Of a stretch of 64,000 nt of DNA, positions 26,738 to 34,256 are shown piece after piece. The notes under the pieces were generated by a model, which was not told the DNA's origin, searched no databases, and worked only from the letters and a program-made list of their open reading frames with translations. Source of the stretch: Flavobacteriales bacterium (GTDB lineage Bacteria; Bacteroidota; Bacteroidia; Flavobacteriales_F; PHOS-HE28). The first letter of the stretch is position 1. The number at the start of each line of letters is the position of its first letter. The stretch covers positions 815,964 through 879,963 of the forward strand of contig JAHCIA010000001.1 of the NCBI GenBank assembly GCA_026129465.1. The letters are read 5' to 3'. The position numbers and the translations under genes are program-made.

Positions 26738-27511
26738 ATGCCACTCACCCTCACACGCCCCCTCGCCTTCTTCGACCTGGAGACCACCGGCACACGCATC
26801 GGCCAGGACCGCATCGTGCAGATCGGCATCGTGCGCCTGCTGCCCGAAGGCGCACGCGACAGCTACCAGACGCTCATCAACCCGGGCATCCCCATTCCAC
26901 CCGAAGCCAGCGCAGTGCATGGCATCACCGATCTTGACGTGGCCTTCGCTCCGCCGCTGGAGGCGGTGGCCGCCGAGGTACTGGAACGCATCGCCGGTTG
27001 CGACCTGGGCGGGTTCAATGTGCTGCGCTTCGACATTCCCATGCTCGCCGAGGAGTTGCACCGCGTGGGTGTGGCCTGGGACCATGCCAGCGTGCGCGTG
27101 GTGGACGTGCAGCGCATCTTCCACCGCATGGAGCCGCGCGACCTGAGCGCCGCCCTTCGCTTCTATTGCGGCCGGGAACACGATGGCGCGCACGACGCGC
27201 TGGCGGATGTGGAGGCCACCGCAGACGTGTTGCTGGCCCAATTGGACCGCTACCCGGACCGGCTGCAGGGCACCGTGGACCATCTCGGTGAACTCAGCGG
27301 CGACCGCCAACGCAGCCCGGACCCAGCAGGCAAACTCGCCTTCGACGACCGTGGCCAGATCTGTCTCGCATTCGGCAAATACCGGGGTTGGAGCCTGGAG
27401 AACATCGGCCGCAACGATCCCGGCTACTTGCAATGGCTAATGACCAAGGCCGAATTGCCGGCCACCACGCTCGCCGTGATGCGCGGCGCGCTGGCGGACA
27501 TCAAGGCATGA
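26738..27511 (+). CDS. DnaQ-like 3'-5' exonuclease
   Basis: 257 residues. The DEDDh exonuclease motifs are present: FFDLETTGT (ExoI), NVLRFDIPMLAEEL (ExoII) and HDGAHDALADVEATADV (ExoIII with His and Asp). A C-terminal extension of about 80 residues contains FGKYRGWSLENIGRNDPGYL, the ligand-like domain often joined to such exonucleases in Bacteroidota. It is similar to the polymerase III epsilon subunit but is probably a standalone repair or RNA-processing exonuclease. Starts 22 nt after the terminator hairpin; the ATG at 26738 begins directly before the Exo domain. Confidence 0.88.
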   Translation: MPLTLTRPLAFFDLETTGTRIGQDRIVQIGIVRLLPEGARDSYQTLINPGIPIPPEASAVHGITDLDVAFAPPLEAVAAEVLERIAGCDLGGFNVLRFDIPMLAEELHRVGVAWDHASVRVVDVQRIFHRMEPRDLSAALRFYCGREHDGAHDALADVEATADVLLAQLDRYPDRLQGTVDHLGELSGDRQRSPDPAGKLAFDDRGQICLAFGKYRGWSLENIGRNDPGYLQWLMTKAELPATTLAVMRGALADIKA

Positions 27512-27545
27512 TCGGGCCGGAGCTGTGATCGATCCCACAAGCAAT

Positions 27546-27598
27546 TCCAACCCTGTGGCCCAACATCCAACCTCCAACCGTTCTGATCTCCAACTTCC
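27546..27598. repeat. CCAACCTCCAAC-type intergenic repeat
   Basis: In the 90-nt gap before the FAH gene the words CCAAC, ATCCAACCTCCAACC and ATCTCCAACTTCC follow one another. They are near-copies of words in the gaps at 16621-16711, 18090-18110, 3641-3651 and 35385-35395. Confidence 0.45.
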
Positions 27599-27601
27599 GT
27601 G

Positions 27602-28207
27602 ATGAAGATCGTCTGCATCGGCCGCAACTATGGCGAACACGCCCGCGAGCTTGGCAACGCGGTGCCCGACGAGCCGGTCGTCTTCCTCAAGCCCATCACC
27701 GCGCTCATCCACGCAGCCGGCCCGATCCGCCTGCCCGCCTTCAGCCGCGACGTGCATCACGAGTTGGAACTGGTGTATCGCATCGCGCGGCGCAATGGCA
27801 AAGCCATCGCCGACCAGGTGACCATCGGACTCGACCTGACCGCGCGCGATCTGCAGCAGGAGCTCAAGTCCAAGGGCCTGCCCTGGGAGAAGGCCAAGGC
27901 CTTCGATGGATCGGCCTACGTGGCGGACACCTTCCTGGCGGTGGAGTCCTTTCCAGCCGGGCATCACCTGGAGTTCATGTTGAAGCGTAATGGCCACATG
28001 GTGCAAAGCGGCCATAGCGGTCAAATGATCTTCGATGTGGCCACGCTCATCGACCATGTGGAACGCTATATGGCGCTGCAAACCGGCGACCTGCTCTTCA
28101 CCGGCACACCGGCCGGCGTGGGTCCGTTGGCTCCCGGCGACCGGCTGGAGGGCTACCTCACCGGGGAGCTCTCCTTCGAATTGGACGTGGAGGGGCCCGC
28201 TTCCTGA
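27602..28207 (+). CDS. fumarylacetoacetate hydrolase (FAH) family protein
   Basis: 201 residues: MKIVCIGRNYGEHARELGN, then PVVFLKPITALIHA, then HHELELVYRI with the metal-binding His-Glu-x-Glu, then TGTPAGVGPL and a C-terminal DRLEGYLTGELSFELDVEG. The family hydrolyses or decarboxylates acylpyruvates and related 2-keto acids in a divalent-metal site; small members like this include oxaloacetate decarboxylases and acylpyruvases. The exact substrate cannot be read from sequence. Followed 53 nt later by kdsA, which has its own promoter box. Confidence 0.9.
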   Translation: MKIVCIGRNYGEHARELGNAVPDEPVVFLKPITALIHAAGPIRLPAFSRDVHHELELVYRIARRNGKAIADQVTIGLDLTARDLQQELKSKGLPWEKAKAFDGSAYVADTFLAVESFPAGHHLEFMLKRNGHMVQSGHSGQMIFDVATLIDHVERYMALQTGDLLFTGTPAGVGPLAPGDRLEGYLTGELSFELDVEGPAS

Positions 28208-28215
28208 GGGACGGA

Positions 28216-28223
28216 TACCTTTG
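28216..28223 (+). promoter_or_regulatory. -7 promoter box of the kdsA operon (TACCTTTG)
   Basis: Exact TAnnTTTG match, 37 nt upstream of the kdsA ATG. The leader that follows folds into a TTCGC-AGCA-GCGAA hairpin flanked by CCTTG/CAAGG, directly before the start codon, and could affect translation. Confidence 0.65.
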
Positions 28224-28260
28224 CGTCCTTGTTCGCAGCAGCGAACTTGCAAGGAAGATC

Positions 28261-29115
28261 ATGACCCGGATCGTCAACGTCGGCAACATCGCTTGCGGCA
28301 GCGAGCAGCTCTTCCTCATCAGCGGCCCCTGTGTGATCGAGACCGAGGATGTGATGCTGCGTACCGCCGAGAAGCTCAAGGAGGTGAGCCAGCGCATGAA
28401 GGTGCCCTTGATCTTCAAGAGCAGCTTTACCAAGGACAACCGCAGCAGTGCTGATTTCTACCAAGGACCCGGGCTGGAGGAAGGCTTGAAGGTGCTCGCG
28501 CGCATCAAGAAGGACTTCGGCTTCCCCATCCTTACCGACATCCACTACCCCAGCCAGGCCAAGCCCGCCGCCGAGGTGTGCGATGTGCTGCAGATACCCG
28601 CCTACCTGGTGATGCAGACCACCCTGGTGACCGAGGCCGCGAAGACCGGCGCCGTCATCAACCTGAAGCACGCCCAGTTCCTGGCACCGGAGAACATGAT
28701 CAACCCGGCCAAGAAGTGCGAGAGCGTGGGCAACAGCAAGATCATCCTCACCGAGCGCGGTTACACCTTCGGTTACAACGACCTGGTGGTGGACCCGCGC
28801 GCCTTCTACCACATGCGCAAGACCGGCTACCCGCTGGTCTTCGACATCACGCACAGCATCCGCAAGTACGGCATCCCCAGCGCCGACCCGCGCGGCGGCA
28901 ACCGTGATGTGATGCCCACCATCGCCCGCGCCGGCGTGGCCGCTGGTGTCGATGGCGTCTTCATTGAGACCCACCCCGATCCCGGCAAGGCCCTCTGCGA
29001 TGCCGCCAGCCAGCTCTGCGTGTACGACCTGGAAGAATTCCTCAAGCCCTTGCTCGAGATCCACGCGGTGGAAGTGAAGCATCGGGAAAAAGCCGCAGAG
29101 ACGCAGAGTCGCTGA
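28261..29115 (+). CDS. kdsA: KdsA, 3-deoxy-8-phosphooctulonate (Kdo8P) synthase
   Basis: Condenses phosphoenolpyruvate with arabinose 5-phosphate to Kdo-8-phosphate, the entry to the LPS inner-core sugar Kdo. 284 residues with the class motifs FLISGPCVIE, IFKSSFTKDNRSS, FPILTDIHYPSQA, NLKHAQFLAPENM, FDITHSIRKYG and FIETHPDPGKALCDAASQL. An N-terminal Cys and the metal-site Cys11 (NIACG) suggest the metal-dependent class. The last residues, AAETQSR, are encoded by the left arm of an intergenic inverted repeat (29092-29167), so the native C-terminus was probably extended or replaced. It leads an apparent operon with a transaldolase-CBS fusion and a KdsC-like phosphatase. Confidence 0.95.
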   Translation: MTRIVNVGNIACGSEQLFLISGPCVIETEDVMLRTAEKLKEVSQRMKVPLIFKSSFTKDNRSSADFYQGPGLEEGLKVLARIKKDFGFPILTDIHYPSQAKPAAEVCDVLQIPAYLVMQTTLVTEAAKTGAVINLKHAQFLAPENMINPAKKCESVGNSKIILTERGYTFGYNDLVVDPRAFYHMRKTGYPLVFDITHSIRKYGIPSADPRGGNRDVMPTIARAGVAAGVDGVFIETHPDPGKALCDAASQLCVYDLEEFLKPLLEIHAVEVKHREKAAETQSR

Positions 29116-29167
29116 GAAACCCAAGAACAACCCAACCGCATTCTCCGCGCCTCTGCGCCTCTGCGGC
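29092..29167. repeat. 76-nt inverted repeat (CGCAGAG family) overlapping the kdsA 3' end
   Basis: GCCGCAGAGACGCAGAG (29092-29108) is matched by CTCTGCGCCTCTGCGGC (29151-29167); with extension the arms agree at 24 of 27 positions. The middle is short and unrelated. Similar CGCAGAG words are common intergenic palindromic repeats in several phyla. Here the kdsA stop codon lies inside the left arm and the right arm ends 13 nt before the next ATG, so the element sits between two genes of one operon and may modulate downstream expression. Confidence 0.8.
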
Positions 29168-29180
29168 CCACACACCCACC

Positions 29181-30203
29181 ATGGAACTCTACCTCGACAG
29201 CGCCGACATCAAGGAGATCGACGAAGCCTTCAAGCTCGGCTTCCTCACCGGTCTTACCACCACGCCCACCTTCATGCACCGTGGCGGCGTCACGAACATC
29301 GACAAGATGATCCTGGACCTGGCGAAGAAGGTCCCCATCCTGCAGGTGGAGGCATTGGGCGAGACCGCCGAGGAAGTGGTGAAAGAGGCCAAGCGCCAGT
29401 TGAAGATGGGCCTGAAGAAGGACACCACCGTCTTCAAGATCCCTGTGAGCCTGGAGGGGCTGCGCGCCTGCCGCATGCTGCGCAATGAGGGCATCATGGT
29501 GAACGTCCATCTGGTCTACACCATCCAGCAGGCCTACATGGCCATGCAGGCCGGGGCCTCCTATGTATGCCCGCTGGTGGGCCGCCTCCAGGACCAGGGC
29601 CACGACGCCCTCGCCTTGGTGGAGCAGTGCGTGCGCGCGGTGAACTACTACGGCTACGACACCAAGATCATGTTCAGCAGCGTGCGCACCGTGGAGCACA
29701 TGCGCAACGCGGTGGAGCTCGGCGTACACACGATCACCGTGCCCTGGAAGCTGATGAAGCAGCTCACCGACAACCACTTCACCGCCATCGGCACCAAGCA
29801 GTTCTATGTGGACACGCGCCTGATCACCATGAAGGTGAAGGACGTGCTTTCGCGCAGCAACCCCATCGTGAAGGACAGCGCCACCGTGAGCCAGGCCTTG
29901 GTGGAAATGACCAGACACGGCTTTGGTGCGGTGATGGTAGTGGACGCCAAGGGCAGGAACGTCGGCGTCTTCACCGATGGCGGCCTGAGGCGCGGCATCG
30001 AAAAGGAGGGCAACAAGTTCCTCGCGAAGAAGCTCAGCGCCCTGAAGTTCAATGCGCCATTCACCATCAGCCCGGAAGCTCTGCTGGATGAAGCGCAGAA
30101 GGCCTTCAAGGAACACAAGGTGGACACGTTGAGCGTGAGCGAGAACGGCAAACAACTCGGCATGCTGGACATCCAGGACCTGATGAAGGCCATCGCCGGA
30201 TAG
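29181..30203 (+). CDS. transaldolase/FSA-fold domain fused to a KdsD-type CBS pair
   Basis: 340 residues. Residues 1-215 are a small-type transaldolase/fructose-6-phosphate aldolase barrel: MELYLDSADIKEIDEAF with Asp6, Gln55, the Schiff-base Lys86 in VFKIPVSLEGL, then YGYDTKIMFSSVRT and ITVPWKLM. At three active-site positions it departs from FSA: Asn28 is Thr28 (GLTTTPT), Thr109 is His110 (NVHLVYT) and Tyr131 is Leu132. The canonical paralogue at 36511 keeps Asn28 and Thr. Residues 220-340 are a CBS pair with VGVFTDGGLRRG, the signature of the CBS pair in KdsD/GutQ arabinose-5-phosphate isomerases (FTDGDLRR). Position between kdsA and a kdsC-like gene, 4 nt from the latter, suggests a role in supplying arabinose 5-phosphate. 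Function is inferred, not known. Confidence 0.85.
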   Translation: MELYLDSADIKEIDEAFKLGFLTGLTTTPTFMHRGGVTNIDKMILDLAKKVPILQVEALGETAEEVVKEAKRQLKMGLKKDTTVFKIPVSLEGLRACRMLRNEGIMVNVHLVYTIQQAYMAMQAGASYVCPLVGRLQDQGHDALALVEQCVRAVNYYGYDTKIMFSSVRTVEHMRNAVELGVHTITVPWKLMKQLTDNHFTAIGTKQFYVDTRLITMKVKDVLSRSNPIVKDSATVSQALVEMTRHGFGAVMVVDAKGRNVGVFTDGGLRRGIEKEGNKFLAKKLSALKFNAPFTISPEALLDEAQKAFKEHKVDTLSVSENGKQLGMLDIQDLMKAIAG

Positions 30204-30207
30204 GCCC

Positions 30208-30885
30208 ATGGACTACCTGAAAGCCTTTGCGAACCTGGGCACCCGTTTCCTGCGCCCGCCGGAGGCCCTGCAGCGCCAGCTCGGCCAGATCCGGGCGCTG
30301 CTGCTGGACTGGGACGGTGTGTTCAACGACGGCTGGAAGGACCAGGACGGCGGCAGTCCCTTCAGTGAAGTGGACAGCATGGGCCTGAATCTGCTCCGCT
30401 TCACCATGTGGCACCGTGCGCAGAAGATGCTGCCGTGCGCCATCATCACCGGCCAGCGCAACCCCATCGCGGAGCGTTTCGCGAAGCGGGAGCACCTCGA
30501 CGGCATTTACATGGGCTTCACGCACAAACCCGAAGCCTTTGAAGCCTTCCTGGCCAAGCACCAGTTGGACGCGCGGCACGTGGCCTTCTTCTTCGATGAT
30601 GTGCTGGACATTCCCGTGGCACGGCAATGCGGCTTCCGCGTACTGGTGAAACGCCGCAGCAGCCCATTGTTGGAGAACCATGTGGTGGCCAGTGGCGATG
30701 CCGACCTGCTGACCCACCACAGTGGTGGTGGGCATGGCCTGCGGGAGGTTTGCGAACTGATGGTGGGGCTCACCGGCCGGCCGGGCGAGATCCTGGAACA
30801 CCGCATCACCTTCAGCGCCACGTACAGGAGCTATCTGCAGGAGCGCGCCGCCATCACCACGGAAGTGGTGTGGCAGGACCGTTGA
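30208..30885 (+). CDS. KdsC-like HAD phosphatase
   Basis: 225 residues. HAD motif I is LLLDWDGVFNDG (nucleophile Asp34, acid Asp36), motif II IITGQRN, motif IV AFFFDDVLDIPV. The C-terminal stretch SGGGHGLREVCELMVG matches the KdsC active-site tail (GGxGAVREVCDLI). KdsC removes the phosphate from Kdo-8-phosphate to release Kdo. The protein has N- and C-terminal extensions relative to the usual 170-190 residues and lacks the GDD form of motif IV, so the substrate could be related rather than identical. It starts 4 nt after the transaldolase-CBS gene and is the last gene of the cluster. Confidence 0.85.
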   Translation: MDYLKAFANLGTRFLRPPEALQRQLGQIRALLLDWDGVFNDGWKDQDGGSPFSEVDSMGLNLLRFTMWHRAQKMLPCAIITGQRNPIAERFAKREHLDGIYMGFTHKPEAFEAFLAKHQLDARHVAFFFDDVLDIPVARQCGFRVLVKRRSSPLLENHVVASGDADLLTHHSGGGHGLREVCELMVGLTGRPGEILEHRITFSATYRSYLQERAAITTEVVWQDR

Positions 30886-30890
30886 ATGTT

Positions 30891-31313
30891 TCAGTTCCTC
30901 AGGCGCACGTGCAACACCGTGGCCTGGCGCACGGGTACACGCGCCTGTTCCCAGGTGGGCGGCCCGAAGGATCCCATGGCGTCCCTGCTGAATCCATAGG
31001 ACTCGCGCGGCATGCCCATCCAGTTCGTGTCCAACTTGCCATTGCCGTCCACATCGTGGAAGACCTTCACCGCATGATCTCCCGCGTTGACGCCGGTGAA
31101 GGTGACACGCACCTCAGGCCCATCGGCGCCCGCTTTTTTGAGAAGACAACCTAGGTCATTCGTGAATGAAGCCTTGTCCGGACACAAGGCCACGAGGACC
31201 GATCCACCCGCATCAGGCCTGGAGAGCCGCACCAGCACCTGCACTTCATGCTGCGCCATCATGCTTGTAGCCGCCGCGATGGATGCCACAACAACAAGTA
31301 GTGCCCTTTTCAT
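30891..31313 (-). CDS. DUF2141 exported protein
   Basis: 140 residues. Signal peptide MKRALLVVVASIAAATSMMA, then a single beta-sandwich domain typical of DUF2141: VQVLVRLSRPDAGGSVLVAL, then HAVKVFHDVDGNGKLDTNW, then GMPRESYGFSRDA. The family is secreted or periplasmic and of unknown function. ATG 31313 overlaps the aat stop by 4 nt (ATGA), placing the gene at the end of the mnmA-aat run. It converges with the KdsC-like gene, 5 nt apart. Confidence 0.88.
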   Translation of the reverse strand: MKRALLVVVASIAAATSMMAQHEVQVLVRLSRPDAGGSVLVALCPDKASFTNDLGCLLKKAGADGPEVRVTFTGVNAGDHAVKVFHDVDGNGKLDTNWMGMPRESYGFSRDAMGSFGPPTWEQARVPVRQATVLHVRLRN

Positions 31314-31912
31314 GCGGGCCATGCTGGCGCTGGTGTTTGGACAGCCTTGGCAAGCATCCGCCTAAAGGTGCTGCGCGGCACTTCGGTGGCGCCCAGGCGA
31401 GCCGTATGGTCGTTGATGTACTGCGTGTCGAACAGCAGACACCCCCTGTCGCGAAGAAGGCGAACCAGCGCGAAGAAGGCCGCGGTGCCGGCGTTCGGCA
31501 CGAGCGAGAACATGCTCTCGCCGAAGAAGGCCTGCCCGATGGACACGCCATAGACGCCACCCACCAGCCGGTCGCCGAGCCAGGTCTCCACGGCATGCGC
31601 GTGGCCTGCCTGGTGCAACGCAGCATAGGAGGCGATGATCCGGTCGTCGATCCAGGTGTCCGGCCTCCCGGCGCATGCCCGCATTACGCCGGAAAAGTCG
31701 AGGTCCACCGTGGTCCGGAAGCCGGCCTTGCGGATATGCCGCAGCAGGCGGGCATTGGGCCTCAACTGGTCCAAGGGGAAAATGGCGCGCGGGTCGGGAT
31801 CGTGCCAGTAGAGTTCGCCGTCCTCATGGCACATGGGGAATCTTCCGCTGGTATAGGCGCTCATCAAGGTCTCCACCGGAATGAGAGGCACGTTGTCGCG
31901 AACTCTCACCAT
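31310..31912 (-). CDS. aat: Aat, leucyl/phenylalanyl-tRNA-protein transferase
   Basis: 200 residues. Transfers Leu or Phe to N-terminal Arg/Lys of proteins, marking them for ClpAP (bacterial N-degron pathway). Conserved segments: AYTSGRFPMCHEDGELYWHD, then PDPRAIFPLDQLRPNARL, then HQAGHAHAVETWLGDRLVGG, then FFGESMFS and LLFDTQYINDHTARLGATEV. Overlaps the subtilase stop by 7 nt upstream and the DUF2141 start by 4 nt downstream, so translation of all three is coupled. Confidence 0.95.
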   Translation of the reverse strand: MVRVRDNVPLIPVETLMSAYTSGRFPMCHEDGELYWHDPDPRAIFPLDQLRPNARLLRHIRKAGFRTTVDLDFSGVMRACAGRPDTWIDDRIIASYAALHQAGHAHAVETWLGDRLVGGVYGVSIGQAFFGESMFSLVPNAGTAAFFALVRLLRDRGCLLFDTQYINDHTARLGATEVPRSTFRRMLAKAVQTPAPAWPA

Positions 31913-33555
31913 GTCTTGACCAAAGTGCGGGTCATGGAAGATCCTTCGTGCCTCAAGCGTAGCACGAATGACCCAGGAGCCAGCCGATCAAGGTCCCCGA
32001 CGGTGATCACACCATCGGCCATGGCGTCCTTCCGCCACGCGCAGCGGCCCAAGGCATCGAACAACTCAATGTGCACCAAGCCCTGCAGGCCGGTCGCTAT
32101 GATGGTGATCCGATCGTGGAATGGGTTCGGGAAAACCGCCAGGTCCGTGGCCGCAACAGGTGTGGACTGCGTGGTGAGTGTGAGCCATGCATGGGCGGAC
32201 ATGAAGTCCGGGATGCCATGGCCCAGCTGCGGCTGGGGGTCATTGTAGTGCGAGGCGCTCTGACGGACGGCCTCCATGATATCGGTGGCGGTGCGCTGCG
32301 GATGCAATTGCCACAGGCATGCCACCAGGCCCGCCACCAAGGGCGCTGAAAAGGAGGTGCCGTTGAGCGGTTGCACCTCCAGGCCATCGATGCCGAGTGC
32401 CAAAGTGCCCTGCCCCATGGCGGCGACATCGGGCTTCACACGGCCGTCGGCACTGGGTCCATGGCCGCTGAACCAGGCGGGATCGCCGTCGGCGTTGACG
32501 GCCCCCACCGCGAGTATGCCGATGGCGTCCGCCGGGGCGCTGATGTGGTACCAGTCACTGGCGCCCTGGTTGCCAGCGCTGGTCACTGGGATCATGCCCC
32601 TGCTGGCCGCGATGCCACTGGCCATGCTGATGCGCGTCGTGACGCCATCGAGGTCCTCGTACGAATGGTCCTGTTCCGGGTCGTCAAAAGTGGTGTAGCC
32701 CAGCGAGGTGTTGATGATGTCCACCCCCAAGCTGTCGCACAACTCGGCCCCGCTTGCCCAGTGGTCCTCCTCCACCACATATTCCATGGCCGCCACTTCG
32801 GTACGCAGCAGCACGTAGTCGGCGCGTGGTGCGGTGCCCATGTACACGCCCGGCATTTCCACGGCCATGCACGAAAGCACGCTTCGGCCATGCCAATGGT
32901 CCAGGTACACGTCGCCATCGTGTTCGGCCATGTCGCGTGTGAAGAGGATGCCTTCACGTTGGCGAAGGCTCTCGAATCCGGGGAGCACATCCACGCCAAG
33001 GAATCCTGAATCGAGCACCCCTATGACCATGCCCTCGCCCCTGGCCTCCAAGCCGTGCAGCAGTTGACCGTTCATCATCGCCACCTGGTGGAAGGACGCG
33101 CCATACTCCTCTTCATCGCCACCACGCGGACCCGCGCCCGGCATGGGTCCGAACTTCTCGATGGGCGGCGATGGAACGGTCGCGGAGCGCGCGCCCCGCA
33201 TGCCACTGACGAAGGGGAGCGCGGCGATGGCCACCAGCGCATCCTCGTCGGTGGTGCGGATGGTGATGGTGTTGAACCATTTGCTGCGGTTCACCAGCTG
33301 CACATCGCCCTGGGCCAGCACCTGGGCGATGTAGGCGGGATCCACCGGCAGGTCCAAGGCATCCAAGGAGATGCCCTGCGCCTGTCTGCGCTGGATGGCA
33401 CGCTCGCTGAGGAATGCGCTGGGATCCGAAAGGCTGTATGGTGTGTTGTCCTTGTCCGTGAACGATACCAGCCAGGTGTCGGGTGCCGTCTGCGCGGCGG
33501 CTTGCGCGGCGAACGAACCGATGAACAGGAGCGAAACGATACGGCGCATGGTCAT
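31906..33555 (-). CDS. S8 subtilisin-like protease with T9SS sorting domain
   Basis: 549 residues. Signal peptide (RRIVSLLFIGSFAAQAAAQ), a propeptide-like region, then a peptidase S8 domain with the triad Asp182 (GVLDSGFLG), His222 (DHWHGRSVLS) and Ser401 (NGTSFSAPLVAG), and oxyanion-hole Asn in SAGNQGAS. A C-terminal T9SS sorting domain follows (DLAVFPNPFHDRITI, then LFDALGRCAWRK and FVLRLRHEGSSMTRTLVKTW). It should be secreted to the surface or medium. The ATG at 33555 overlaps the preceding lipoprotein stop by 4 nt; its own end overlaps aat. Finding a secreted protease translationally coupled to mnmA and aat is unusual. Confidence 0.93.
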   Translation of the reverse strand: MTMRRIVSLLFIGSFAAQAAAQTAPDTWLVSFTDKDNTPYSLSDPSAFLSERAIQRRQAQGISLDALDLPVDPAYIAQVLAQGDVQLVNRSKWFNTITIRTTDEDALVAIAALPFVSGMRGARSATVPSPPIEKFGPMPGAGPRGGDEEEYGASFHQVAMMNGQLLHGLEARGEGMVIGVLDSGFLGVDVLPGFESLRQREGILFTRDMAEHDGDVYLDHWHGRSVLSCMAVEMPGVYMGTAPRADYVLLRTEVAAMEYVVEEDHWASGAELCDSLGVDIINTSLGYTTFDDPEQDHSYEDLDGVTTRISMASGIAASRGMIPVTSAGNQGASDWYHISAPADAIGILAVGAVNADGDPAWFSGHGPSADGRVKPDVAAMGQGTLALGIDGLEVQPLNGTSFSAPLVAGLVACLWQLHPQRTATDIMEAVRQSASHYNDPQPQLGHGIPDFMSAHAWLTLTTQSTPVAATDLAVFPNPFHDRITIIATGLQGLVHIELFDALGRCAWRKDAMADGVITVGDLDRLAPGSFVLRLRHEGSSMTRTLVKTW

Positions 33556-34256
33556 GGATGGCCGTGGGCGACGGCGGTCATGCGCAGCCAGAACCCCTTG
33601 ACCCTGTAGATGATCTGGCCGTTGGGCAGGAACTGTGGCTGGGTGATGGTCTCGGTCCAATGCTTTTCCACCAGGCCGATGTGCTTCGCATAGCGTTCCA
33701 TGAGGTCGCGCCGCTCCACAAGATTCGCCGGGATGGTGTTCTCCAGCACCAGTGTGCTGTCGAGGGCCATACTGCCCAACGAAGCCTGGACATCGATATC
33801 CTTGATCGCCACCGGAAGTTCCTTGTCGGTATTGTAGATGTTGGTGTCCCAGGTCCGGCCTTTGCGCAACGGGAAGGAGAGCTTCAGGCGCCGCATGTTC
33901 TCCTCGAGCTTTTCGGCGTAGCGTTCGGTAAGTGTGGCCGTCCAGACATCGCGCACCACCCACTCGTCCTGATCGTCCAGCACGTAGCGCAGTATCCGCT
34001 GGGCGGGCCGACCCGCCGGGTCCACATAGTGCTCCTCGATCCTTTCCAGAAGTCGGAAGCTGATGCTGTCGTGCACCTCCTGTTCATCGTCCCGCCAGAT
34101 GGAATCCACCTGGTATTCCACCCAGGTGCCAACGGCCGTCGGGAAGTAGGCGAATCCGGGATCGCGTGGGCCGGCCACATCGTCCTTGCAGGCAACGAGC
34201 AGCAATGTGCCCATTCCGAGCATCGCTTGAATGGATCTTGTCCGCATCATGGTCAT
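33552..34256 (-). CDS. lipoprotein of unknown function (234 aa)
   Basis: Signal peptide with lipobox LLLVACKDD (lipidated Cys23), followed by a soluble domain of about 210 residues with conserved-looking beta-rich segments (FAYFPTAVGTWVEYQVDSIW, then RILRYVLDDQDEWVVRDVW). No family recognised. The opening YFP.xxGxxxxYxVDSI is common in Bacteroidota lipoproteins of unknown role. The charged +2 position (Lys-Asp) follows the signal for retention or surface export in this phylum. Overlaps mnmA by 4 nt (ATGA) and the protease by 4 nt. Confidence 0.85.
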   Translation of the reverse strand: MTMMRTRSIQAMLGMGTLLLVACKDDVAGPRDPGFAYFPTAVGTWVEYQVDSIWRDDEQEVHDSISFRLLERIEEHYVDPAGRPAQRILRYVLDDQDEWVVRDVWTATLTERYAEKLEENMRRLKLSFPLRKGRTWDTNIYNTDKELPVAIKDIDVQASLGSMALDSTLVLENTIPANLVERRDLMERYAKHIGLVEKHWTETITQPQFLPNGQIIYRVKGFWLRMTAVAHGHP

